Source: Trichoplax adhaerens
Lineage: Eukaryota > Placozoa > Uniplacotomia > Trichoplacea > Trichoplacidae
Direction of reading: 5' to 3'
Length of the DNA stretch: 64,000 nucleotides
NCBI RefSeq assembly: GCF_000150275.1
Contig: NW_002060947.1
Coordinates: forward strand, 1,021,499 to 1,085,498
Part shown: positions 11,267-21,180 of the stretch, in pieces
Position numbering within the stretch: position 1 is the stretch's first letter
Layout of the letters: every line of letters begins with the position of its first letter
The notes under the pieces: generated by a model
What the model was told of the DNA's origin: nothing
The model's database searches: none
The model's input: the letters and a program-made list of their open reading frames with translations, nothing else
Position numbers and translations under genes: made by a program

Positions 11267-14029
11267 AATCACCTTGAAAATGAACGACTTCAATCATCCA
11301 AGTATCATTCAGTAAACAACAACGACAACAGGGCCAATAACTGGATATTCTTTTCTACCTTATTAATCGATCGATGGTGGTCTTGCCTATCAAAGTAGAA
11401 GTCAACGATGCTAAAATGGCAAGAAATCTACAGACTGCCGACTGCAGCATCAGTAGCAAGTTCTCGTGTACACTGTACAAACTGTACAGTATGCTTGTAA
11501 CTTGGATTCAAAATTTGTACTGTACACTGTACACTGTACACGGTACTGTACTGTACACTGTACAGTATGCTCATAGTGTGCAGTGTACAGTGTACAGTAC
11601 AGTGGATTAAAATCTTGTACAGTACGCACTGTGTACGTAACCGTCGGTGGGCGCGGTTCAAGCAAACGACGGTAGAATATTATTGGTGGAATTTGTGTCT
11701 CATGATAGAGCTACAAGAAATAGATACAGTATGGCGATATGTTATAACAACAGGAGTGCAGTATTGCAGCAAAATGATCAATCAAGTGGTAGTAATGTTC
11801 ATAATCTATTCTACAGTACTCTACTATCATGTTGAACATGATAGATATGGGAAGAGACTCGATATAGCAGGTACAGGTTTGCATCCGCGGCGAAAAAGCG
11901 GCCAGATTGTTTCCAGTACTGTACTGTACACTGTACACTGTACTGGTCGATTGGAAACCAATCCTACAATGCATTGTACGCTCATGTACCGTACTGGACG
12001 TGCAGAAAGTTCGACTACCTTTTGTCAAAGTGCAAATTCATCTAATTAATGGACAATGTCTCTGTCAATTCTAAATTTCTATACTATACGCTAAGCGTGC
12101 ATTCATCTTCATCCTCGATTCTTGCATAGAGGTGGACGCATGTTTTGCACAGATTTTGGGGGAAACGTTGCCTATTCAAAATTCCAACCGAATAACTGAC
12201 AGTATAATATTGGTTCACTCATAACTCAGTCAACGTTAATCAAATAAGAAATAAAAAATTAAGGCAAGAATCAATTTATTGGCAACTACTCGCTAGCTGA
12301 TAACTAACAAAGAGAGGCAAGCATACATGAAAGACATACGGCATGGCATGTTGGAAGATTGTCATTTTGAATTTTTTCAAATGATTCATTATTTTCAAAG
12401 TTAGAATGTAAACAATGTACAGCTACCAACGACAGTATGGAATAACCAGGCCAGTAGCAGGGGTATACTGTAGTATATGGTATATTTAGTGATGAGATGA
12501 TACGTACTTCTAATCCTTCTGCTATATTCTGACAGTTATCTGCTGGAACGTAATACGATCTATACTAATAGTATTGCATAATATAGTTTTATACTGTATG
12601 TAGCATATTAAGTCATGGCGCATTGTGAGTAGACTATAAAACGAGTTGTTGGCCAATGCCACCAGGAATTGTGATTATACAGGCAGCTGGAGCTATATTA
12701 GTGCTTTGGAGTAATAAAGGTCCTTATTTCCATGATTAAAAGGGTGCTTGTATTGCCTGTGAAGAATCCTTAACCTCCCTAGGATCCAGTGATCATAACA
12801 TTAAGTAATAAATTCAAGCAACATATCATACTGTGCTGTACATTGCCGTCAAGTACTGCTAGATGTGATTGAGTAGCGCGCTCATCACGTAACTATTGAT
12901 CTTATGTCATGCTAATAATTAGTAATACTGTAGATAGGCTATGGTTAATCCCTGAAGTTGGACTTTGCTCATCTTTGCAATGCAGATCTTAAAGATGACA
13001 GTACCACTTGAAGCGGCACTATTCACCGCATAGGATGATGTAAATAAAGGTAATAATTCTCGAATATTTGAACTTTATTTCGGGCATTGTGCAACTTCGA
13101 GTTAGTTCAGAACTGATTGAACTGTTTTACAAGTTGATATTGCCTACGGTAGCATCTGCAATCGATAAACGACCGTACAGTACAGTAGACTACTGAAATT
13201 GATAAAAGGTAGATCAACTTATCCGGTGAGCTGTCCCTAAGGTTTCCTATGTGCTGTAACTACAACAATTAAAGAATAGATTATCACGAGCTAGATTCTC
13301 CTAATTTTAGAAACTTGAATCAGGAGGATCGGAAAGGAGCATTTACAGTAGTGAAATGCGATGTAGAACGCTGCAAAGTGATATCTTGTCCTTTCGTGAT
13401 AATCAGGCGTAAGCTAGTACAATAAGACAAAAGTAGAAATTTTAAATATCTCCAGCGACGTCCATAGGTAGAGTACTGTACAACTAACAACATTTACTGT
13501 AGAAAGTGCTAACAGTATCCCAAATACGAAGGGTCGTTTCCTACAGTTGAAGAGGAACTTGTTATTGTCTTAAATACGCGAACATCAGATCATGAAGTCA
13601 TTAAGGAAATGAGATTTTAAGCATTAGCAAGCTCTCATATCTAAAATCGTATAGAAGTTCTAAAATTGCCCGCAATAATATTTCTACAGACGACTATACG
13701 CGTACATGTTTTTATTTTCATGATCGAATTTTGGGTAGCGGCATGAATTCTTCCTAAAACTGGATGAGCGATTTGTACATGTAATCACCTTTTGTGACGA
13801 GAATTATTTCATTATCCACAAAATGCAGATACTTTCAAGATCAAAATTACAAACAGCGTCAACACCATATTAAGCGCTATTTCGTACAGTATACAGATAC
13901 ACTTACAATTTTCAAATAATAGTTTTACTTGGAGTTCAAAATTTTTGCAAATTTTATAATATATAATTTAATAGAGTACATTAACGACATCAGAAAAGGC
14001 CTTTTCAAAATCAATGATGCTTCTACAGT
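11267..14029. other. intergenic region between grainyhead and survivin
   Basis: No gene is supported. The proximal part (11460-11990) holds the GTAC palindrome cluster described separately, and it is the likely upstream regulatory region of grainyhead. From 12000 to 14029 the DNA is plain AT-rich sequence with isolated GTACAGTAC words (for example near 13178 and 13473). The right end is the 3' flank of the survivin-type gene. Confidence 0.55.
11460..11990. repeat. GTAC-palindrome cluster 1, upstream of grainyhead
   Basis: Dense, overlapping self-complementary words built from GTAC, TGTACA and CAGTACTG cover 11465-11625 and recur at 11915-11945. The strand-symmetric composition makes long ORFs appear on both strands (for example 11567-12049 plus and 11428-11661 minus); their translations are Tyr/Cys/Thr/Val-rich with no family resemblance. 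The cluster starts about 200 bp upstream of the proposed grainyhead start codon. Confidence 0.8.
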
Positions 14030-14455
14030 TTATGAGTAGTCGTCGAGCACATCATTGCATTGTCTTTCAAACTTTCTGATGTAAGATTCAACCTCATGAT
14101 CAAATCGCAACATCTGCCTTGCATTTTCTAATTTTATAACCTCTTCAAACGTCATATCATCTTCGTCTTTTGCTAATTGTATAAACGGACACTTGGAGGA
14201 ATGCTTTTCATGCTCTTGAAAAGGATCGTCATTTTGTTCCCAGCCGTCGAGCTCCTTCATGCAAGCAAAGCAAGTCACACAATCTGGATAATCCGAAGTT
14301 GGCGTATGATAAAATCCTGCTTTAGCCATTTTTTCTGCTACACATTTGGATTTCCTTTTGAAGGGCCAATTTTGGAAAGTATGCAACCTTGCAACATAAC
14401 TGTGCATAGTAAAATGGACTGGAAAATTTTCCTCTATTGCTTTGGTAGAAGTCAT
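14030..14455 (-). CDS. BIRC5: Survivin-type single-BIR protein
   Basis: Predicted chromosomal passenger protein: survivins bind INCENP and borealin at the centromere and midzone, and recognise histone H3 through the BIR domain. The ATG at 14455-14453 gives 141 residues, almost exactly the usual survivin length. One BIR domain spans about residues 15-90, with the motif F-NWPF, the zinc ligands in CFAC followed by H and C (CFAC ... EHEKHSSKC) and the GW of DGWEQNDDP. A long charged C-terminal helix (about residues 95-140) matches survivin's coiled tail. No RING or CARD is present, which separates it from apoptosis-inhibitory IAPs. It is a single exon, unlike most neighbours. It is divergent from the DHHC gene, with 1.07 kb between start codons. 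A longer reading from an upstream TTG exists but the ATG is preferred. Confidence 0.92.
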   Translation of the reverse strand: MTSTKAIEENFPVHFTMHSYVARLHTFQNWPFKRKSKCVAEKMAKAGFYHTPTSDYPDCVTCFACMKELDGWEQNDDPFQEHEKHSSKCPFIQLAKDEDDMTFEEVIKLENARQMLRFDHEVESYIRKFERQCNDVLDDYS

Positions 14456-14456
14456 A

Positions 14457-14568
14457 ACCAACGCAGTAATGCTTGCCAGTGGTTCCTAGTATGAACAAAT
14501 CAATCCGTAATAACCAACGCAGTAATTCTTGCCAGTGGTTCCTTGTATGAACAAATCAATCAGTAATA
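14457..14568. repeat. 56-bp tandem duplication at the survivin 5' end
   Basis: Two near-identical copies begin with ACCAACGCAGTAAT at 14457 and 14513; each includes GCCAGTGGTTCCT and ATGAACAAATCAATC. They differ at only a few positions, so the duplication is recent. The first copy starts two bases from the survivin ATG, so one or both copies probably lie in its 5' UTR or core promoter. Confidence 0.85.
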
Positions 14569-14712
14569 AATAACGAAGACACTCGATAGAAATTTCAGCT
14601 TATCAAGTTGAAATGATGAAGAGATGATATTTACGTTTGCGTTATTTACGTAATGGCAAGCGAGTAACTGCTGATGATTTCTTACGAAAGAGTTGTAACG
14701 GTTTTTGTTTTC

Positions 14713-15395
14713 AGTACAGTACTGTACAGTACTAACTGTACAGTACGTCGTACACTACAGTACAGTACTGTACTGTAAGTTTATGGGTGGTTGAATGGTT
14801 AAGCATTTGAATTAGCCGCCACCTTTCAAGACATTCATTCCATAGTAATTCATTCTGTTCGTTCACTATTGATCCACCTTCACCTTCAAGACGTTGACAC
14901 GACAGATCGAAGGCAAAACAGTACTTTTACCACAGAGGTATGAACTGCTAGATACTGTACTGTACCCGTGTACCGGTGTACGGTACCATATACTCGTGCC
15001 GTACCGCTCCGTGCCATACCGTACCGTACCGTACTGTACAAGTACTTCCCATACCATCAAGACCTTTACACTGTACGAACCGATTACAGTACTGTACTGT
15101 ACAGTGTACAGTACAGTAAATAGTAGTACTGTACAGTACAGTACGATACTGTATGTAGTAAGTACTGTAGGCCTCATAAAAGTTCAGTACCTGGACTGGA
15201 CTGGACTGGACTAACAGTACAGTACAGTAGTGTAAAAATAATAATAATTACTGACTGGATTGTACTGTACACTGTACTGTACACTCCTATAGATTTTAAC
15301 TTGATATTCAGAAATGTCTCGAACGATAGCATCTACAGTACTGTATGTTTGGTTGCGCACGGTACGGTACGGCACGATACGGTACGGTACATGGA
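14713..15395. repeat. GTAC-palindrome cluster 2, between survivin and DHHC genes
   Basis: Blocks at 14713-14780, 14955-15040, 15084-15155, 15215-15290 and 15330-15395 consist of overlapping GTACTGTAC, ACGGTACGGTAC and CAGTACAGTAC words. GC-richer GGTACC/CGGTAC variants occur near 14970-15035 and 15356-15392. A short tandem GGACTGGACTGGACT sits near 15194. Many stretches are self-complementary and could form hairpins. Predicted ORFs here on both strands are composition artefacts. Confidence 0.85.
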
Positions 15396-15526
15396 CCACA
15401 CCTTCTGTGTGGGCAACGTTGTGTTTCTTGTTTTTGCATAACAAACTCTACTTGGCAAAGCCAGAATGAATGCAGATGTAAATTACCCATCCCTAAATAG
15501 ACTAACCAACGAAACTTTCTAAACTC

Positions 15527-18500
15527 ATGTCTTCAAATCCAGAATCGAACTCACTCCTTCTACAGCTCATTAAAGCTGTAAAAAACGGGTAAATCATTGT
15601 CGATCTTTAGCATAATCATCGATGTCTATAGTCAACAAATGCTGTACTGGACAATTTTCTTCTTCGAGGATGGGTATGCTCGACAGTCGAGAGGGTTTAC
15701 TGTGGAAACAAAATTCTATAATTTGTACTATGAATTATTGATTGATAAGGAATGAATGAATAGACTATTAATGTACTATATCTGCGTCGTTATAAGCTAT
15801 ACTAAAGTACATGGATAGCTACCTTGGCTTAGACATCTAGTCCATTGTACTTGTTTTCCATAAATTCACATACAGTTTTACGATACTGTACACATATCAA
15901 AATCGCTGCACCATGCGTAGACTTACAAGTAGTTTTAAAGGGTGATGCCCTGATATGTGATAGAGGAAGTATTGAATAGGTGATATGAACACCGATAGAA
16001 ACTGACCGAATTACTGTAAAATAACCACCTAAATGACAATAGCAAGATCCCTTCCAGCACTGGGGATAACGATAAAATACTATAATCTTGCGCATAAAAC
16101 TATAGTATTTCTTATTAATCTAGGAAATTTTTAGAATAATAATTCTTTATTTATAACATTGTTCAGAGTTTGTAAAAACCGTATTGATTCGATTGAATAA
16201 TTTTATATCATTAATAGGGATGTGAAAATGTGTAAATGTATAATCGATGGTAGTTGTAACGGCAACTTAGTCAGTGAATTGGATCAGCATGGATACAGTG
16301 CGTTGCATTGGGCGTGCATCGCTGGTCATTCAGAGGTCGTACAATATTTAATTGATCTCGGTGCTAATATTGATTGTGCTAGTATGAGTAAACTAAGTGT
16401 GAAGCCCATTCATTGTGCGTGCACATATGGGCATACACTGTCGGTGGAAATGTTGTTTCAAGCTGGTGCCGATATTAATGCCAAAGACAGTTATGGACGA
16501 ACACCACTGATTACTGCTGTTCAGAATGATTATACGCTGTTGGTAGCGTATTTGACTACTAAAAGGGCTGCAATCGACCTTACGGATATACATGGTGAAA
16601 CGCCCTTACATTGGGCGGCTCACAAAGGTTGTATCAGCTGATCTCTTTAAGTTTAGCTTCGATGGATAAAAGTATTAATGATACCTATCTACAAATTAAA
16701 TTGAAATATTACTGTAGTACTTTGCTTTGAATTAGCCAGAAACTTGTTGCATAGTAATCGAAACTTATAACTCATAGAAAAGAGGGATTATACACTTTGA
16801 TTTAGTGCCAGTAGTTAGAAATTTACTAATTTCTTGCAGTATCTGAAATGTGCAAGATATCCGTAATAATATATTACTGATGGCAATACTCTACATAGGT
16901 TGTAGAGATATAACCAGAATTCTTATAAATGAAGGAGCTGACCCGAATGCAAAGGATAATTTCGATCAGGTTCACTTGATTTTTAGCAAATAAAATAAGC
17001 ATTCAATGAATATTTTATTTTATGGATTACTTAAGTATATTTATCATCTTTCATCGTAAAAACGATCTCTGCAAATTTTTCCCATAAAAATTAAATTTCT
17101 TGAATTTTATACTGTATATCTACTCTTCTTGCGTCAATAATGTCGTATTTTTTTACCAGACACCACTCCATTTGGCTGCATCACATGGTAGTGTTGTAGT
17201 TGTAGAGATGGTTGCTAATGCCGTGAGTTCATTTCTTATTTCAGATTATTGTCTTGTCTTGAATTTACATATTTACATATTAAGTAATTCTGCCTTTAAA
17301 AATTTGTCGTGTATTCACTAATATAGGGAGGTAGTGTTACTAGTTTAACGGAAGATGGCTTAAACCCAATTGATGTTGCTGAAAAGAAAAAAAATGATGC
17401 AGCTGCCGATTATCTGAAAATGTTGAAATCTGGAGGGTGTGGTTTTCTTAATTGTAATTGGAGGTGAATGCTTTCTCTATTTATTTAAATTTTAATGGTA
17501 ATTGGAGAGGTAATTTTAGTGCGAATTTATGATATTAATTTTCATATTGACGAATTTCAATAAATTGATAATTAGAACAATTATAACTGGACCTAGCAGA
17601 GAAACCTATCTCCCTGTTGGTTTCATGCTTATCACATTATTCTGTATGGGCTATCCAATGTATGCCTTGAAGGTAGATATATTCATATGTTATTGAAATT
17701 GATTACTCCACTTAATGTAATAGAAAGTATTAGCATCAGTAGTCAATGATTGAATTTTAATAATTACATAATTTGGTTAAAGTAATGTTAATTTTTTGTT
17801 ATAGCTGTATCGTTACGTCATATCAACAGCACCTCGGATACATGTAGTCTTTCTTCTATCCAATACGACATTATGGCTATTTTTATTGCTTACTTATTAC
17901 ACAAACCCAGGATATATTCCGAAAAAGACTGGATTCTACGAGAAGGCACTTAAGGAAGTAAGACAGTACTGTTAATATTTCATTAAAAATATCGATAACT
18001 TTGAAATCATTTCTCTTGATACTAAGAATATGAATGATTAAAAGGTACATAAATATGATGGATGTACACTAAACAAGAACCCTTTACAACGCCTCTGTCA
18101 TACATGTAAAATAATAAAGCCGTTACGTGCGAAACACTGTCGAGTATGCAATAGATGCGTTGGCCATTTCGACCATCACTGTCCCTATGTTTTAAATTGC
18201 GTTGGTTACAGAAATCGGTAAAATTGTATAGGAGTAGTTTACTATACAAACTGACATAACTCATATGATGTGCATGCAAACAATTGGTACTAGCTTTTGT
18301 TGATATATCATTTTTTGTGATAGTGCCTTTTTCCTAGTTTTTGTCGCATCATGCTATGTTGCATGTAGTATTGTAGTATACTATGCAATACATGCAATCA
18401 GGACGGAAGGATTTTCTTGGATATTGAGCGCATTTATATTCCACTTTTCCCTGCTCGATTTTATGCTTTTAGGATTACTACTTTCTCACGTATGTAACTG

Positions 18501-18793
18501 TTGACAACTGTATTTCTACGTACTATCTTGCCATGTATGTTAATACGTCAATTCATTTTATTGACTTCATCTCCTTTAATTTTTTGTCTCTACTATAGAT
18601 TTACTTGGCCGCGGCAAACTTAACAACCAACGAATATTTGAATTCATCACGATACCCCTATCTCCGTAGTTCATCGGGATTGTATCGAAATCCTTTTCAT
18701 CGTGGATTACTGTACAACTGTTGTGAGCACTTTCATTTGATTCGTCCTTTCAAATTTGATAACTTGGGTGATAATGGAAAAAAAAATATTTAA
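15527..18793 (+). CDS. ZDHHC17: Ankyrin-repeat DHHC palmitoyltransferase (ZDHHC17/13-like)
   Basis: Multi-pass membrane enzyme predicted to transfer palmitate to cysteines of target proteins, probably at the Golgi. Exons: 15527-15588, 16218-16627, 16899-16969, 17160-17222, 17327-17463, 17576-17672, 17805-17957, 18045-18217, 18324-18489, 18599-18793; all joins are in frame, giving 508 residues. Around six ankyrin repeats come first ([35 protein letters not shown]). They are followed by two hydrophobic segments, the Cys-rich domain with zinc-ligand cysteines and an intact DHHC in [16 protein letters not shown], two more hydrophobic segments, and a TTxE motif (LTTNEYLN). Substitution of Tyr for the usual Trp after DHHCP is notable. 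The ankyrin-first arrangement is that of HIP14 (ZDHHC17), ZDHHC13 and yeast Akr1; exact orthology among these is not resolved. Confidence 0.93.
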
Positions 18794-20406
18794 AAGTAAT
18801 TGTTTATCAGCAGTAGATATACATGCAGGTACTGATATTCTTTCTGCTTGTAATACAACATTGCATGTTTGGGCATTTTAATCTAAAACTTTTCAGTCTA
18901 TTGCAACCACTGAAACACAGTATTCGCTAGTAATTGACTAGTGTTGATAACGATGAAATGATTATTCCTTCTGGAGTAACTCATCTAGAACTTGATGATA
19001 ATAATGGTCAATTTTGTATTTATTTCAATTTCTCAGAAACTTATTACATATATCACTAATAGAGTACATGAAATGTACATCAATAGTCATAAACTTTAAT
19101 GATACAGCTGGTAATATTATTGTAACTTCTCACTGAACATTGAACAGGATTGTTAAGCATGGCACGTATCATGGTGTAGGCTATATGGCATATTAGAATT
19201 GAAGTACTGTAAATTATTATCCATTGTTAGATTTCGTATATTTTTTTATTATATTCGAAGACATTCGTTAATGTGTCAAACCTTTGCAAATACAAGTGCA
19301 GAGTTGCTTGAACTGTTTCACGACAACAATAAAACTATTTAAATAACTAAAAGTTTGTCGAGAATAATAGCTGATTTCACCAATGAGATGCAATTGACAG
19401 TGAATTGCTTTACTAACCATAGTAGAAATACGAAGACGTCTGTGAGCTCGTTTCGCAGTTCATTCAGCAACGTTCAACGCAATGGCATTGTATGAACAAG
19501 AATAAAGTAGAGATTCATAAGTTTAATTCTGTTTCTTTTTGCAATAGTAAGTTAGTATTTATTGGCCACTTTGACAACCTACAATAGAATAATAGCTGAC
19601 AGCAATATACTGAATGTGATCAAGAGTTCTGATTACATTGTAATTTTGCATTATCCTTTATTTGAATACAACAGTCATTGATACATTCTATCCATTGCTA
19701 AAGTTTGCAGTGCGTACTGTCACTTTTACACGAATTAATAACCAACCTAGCAAATGCTGTTCGAATTTTGATTTTTCTCTACTTCAATCTTTACGATATG
19801 TTTAATTAAGACATCAGAAGTGAATAGGACTAGTCATGGGCTACACGTAATGTACAGGTCCAACCAAAAAAGCTTAAGTAACAGTTGCTAATTCTATCTG
19901 CCCACAAATAAGTATTATGTAATAGTATCGGATCTAAAAACGAAAACAACATGCAGAGCAGCAGCCAAGTTTATTTGATATTTTGACACATGTGTCTTAC
20001 TAGACTTATAAGCGAACAGCACCGAATATACAGTACAACGCATTCATCCATTATAATAAACTGAAATAAGAGGTCAATTTTCCCAGAGAAAGTTTTCGAC
20101 AAATGAGTGTCCTTTGCGGTTGGTTATTTATATGTAGATTAGACTTGTAGTTATATACTATAGGTCTCCATTCTTAATTAATTATTTTGGTACTCGTACG
20201 TAAATAAATTTAAATTGGAAAAAGGCGCTCGAAGTCAAGCAGTAGTTATACCGCGGTCATTAGATACTGTACTTCTTGTAACTTTATCCAGTAATATCCA
20301 AGATTGACAATTTCTCGAATGTTTCTCTATATCGTATATTATATACTTGAGTGCCTCATTACTAGGGCCAATGCGAGGCCGTAAGATACGACCCAATATT
20401 GCGAAA
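18794..20406. other. convergent intergenic region, DHHC / folate receptor
   Basis: The 3' ends of the plus-strand DHHC gene and the minus-strand folate-receptor gene face each other across 1.6 kb. I see no coding exons, repeats or RNA genes. The sequence is ordinary AT-rich DNA and presumably includes both 3' UTRs. Confidence 0.6.
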
Positions 20407-21180
20407 TCAAAGCATTGTAGACATATTATTGGTGGAAAGGTGCATTACCAGAAATCCAATTATCAGGAGTAAGTATGACGAAGCAAGCGTTGAAGATTGA
20501 GCGGCATTGATGTTGTGATAGTACTTGGCTACATCGCTGTTTGGGTTGGCTGCCGTCTCAAACCAAGGCTTCATGCACGGTTTATCATCGCTTTGGTACT
20601 TAAATGAATAATGCCACAAACCCTCACAAAAACCTTTGCTTGTTTTAAAGATCTGACCGAACGTTTTGCAAGTGTTATTTGCTTTACAGTGATTACTACG
20701 ATTGATCCACTTCCAATCGTAACGCCAATCGCCACTACAAGTCTTATCATTTTCACATGCAGCAAACCAGTTATCACAAAAACTGGCACAAATAGGTACA
20801 TGCATAAAGCGTTCACTACGACGCGAAGAGGATGCATTGACTATCCATGGACCTACGTTAGGTGAGCATTCATAAAAGCAGGAATCCTGCACCATATAAC
20901 GATAGCACTGGCTGGATAAATTGCCACAGTGATCCCATCTAAAATTGTATAGCACCTGATTTGCAGTTAACGATAACTCCTTTACGGTTGCTGGAGTACA
21001 GCATGAACGCGCCTTCCAAGGCTTGCACTCAACTAAATCTTGCTCTGGAGTAGGCACTTTTTTATGATAACTTGAAGCGATGCATGTATTTAACGTATCT
21101 CGCGGGGATTGACTGGCGATAGTGATTGTTGACCAAGCTAGTGTTAGCCATGCAAGCAGAATGATGCAGCGAAAAGTCAT
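20407..21180 (-). CDS. Folate-receptor family secreted or membrane-anchored protein
   Basis: Predicted cell-surface binding protein of the folate receptor / riboflavin-binding family. It is a single exon of 257 residues from the ATG at 21180, the same size as human FOLR1. A signal peptide (residues 1-22, hydrophobic core IILLAWLTLAW) is followed by the Cys-rich receptor domain with the family landmarks CKPWKARSCC, YNFRWDHCG, VQDSCFYECSPNVGPWI, CDNWFAAC, DWKW and CEGLWHYSFKY. The Asp of QDSC corresponds to the pterin-contacting Asp of human folate receptor alpha, and the W-x-W pair is kept. A C-terminal hydrophobic stretch (SSYLLLIIGFLVMHL) suggests a GPI signal or one membrane anchor; nine polar residues after it make GPI attachment less certain. 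Ligand could be folate or another pterin or flavin. Confidence 0.9.
   Translation of the reverse strand: MTFRCIILLAWLTLAWSTITIASQSPRDTLNTCIASSYHKKVPTPEQDLVECKPWKARSCCTPATVKELSLTANQVLYNFRWDHCGNLSSQCYRYMVQDSCFYECSPNVGPWIVNASSSRRSERFMHVPICASFCDNWFAACENDKTCSGDWRYDWKWINRSNHCKANNTCKTFGQIFKTSKGFCEGLWHYSFKYQSDDKPCMKPWFETAANPNSDVAKYYHNINAAQSSTLASSYLLLIIGFLVMHLSTNNMSTML

Larger units (their letters stand above)
14456..15526. promoter_or_regulatory. shared upstream region of survivin (-) and ankyrin-DHHC (+) genes
   Basis: The two start codons face away from each other across 1,071 bp, so promoters for both genes must lie here or overlap. The segment holds a 56-bp tandem duplication beside the survivin start and a dense set of GTAC palindromes at 14713-15395. 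I could not assign a TATA box or initiator with confidence. Confidence 0.5.

Noticed and set aside
11567-12049. 160-residue plus-strand ORF and overlapping minus-strand ORFs
   Set aside because: They run through GTAC palindromes, which lack stop codons on both strands; translations are low-complexity and match no family.
14456-14461. Survivin start two codons upstream at TTG
   Set aside because: TTG is not a normal animal start, and the ATG at 14455 gives the usual family length.
14177-14494. 105-residue plus-strand ORF
   Set aside because: Antisense shadow of the survivin coding sequence.
14866-15444. ORFs of 77-106 residues on both strands
   Set aside because: By-products of the GTAC array; Tyr/Val/Thr/Cys-rich on both strands alike.
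20571-20865. Two further ORFs within the folate-receptor gene
   Set aside because: Out-of-frame and antisense shadows of a well-conserved coding sequence.
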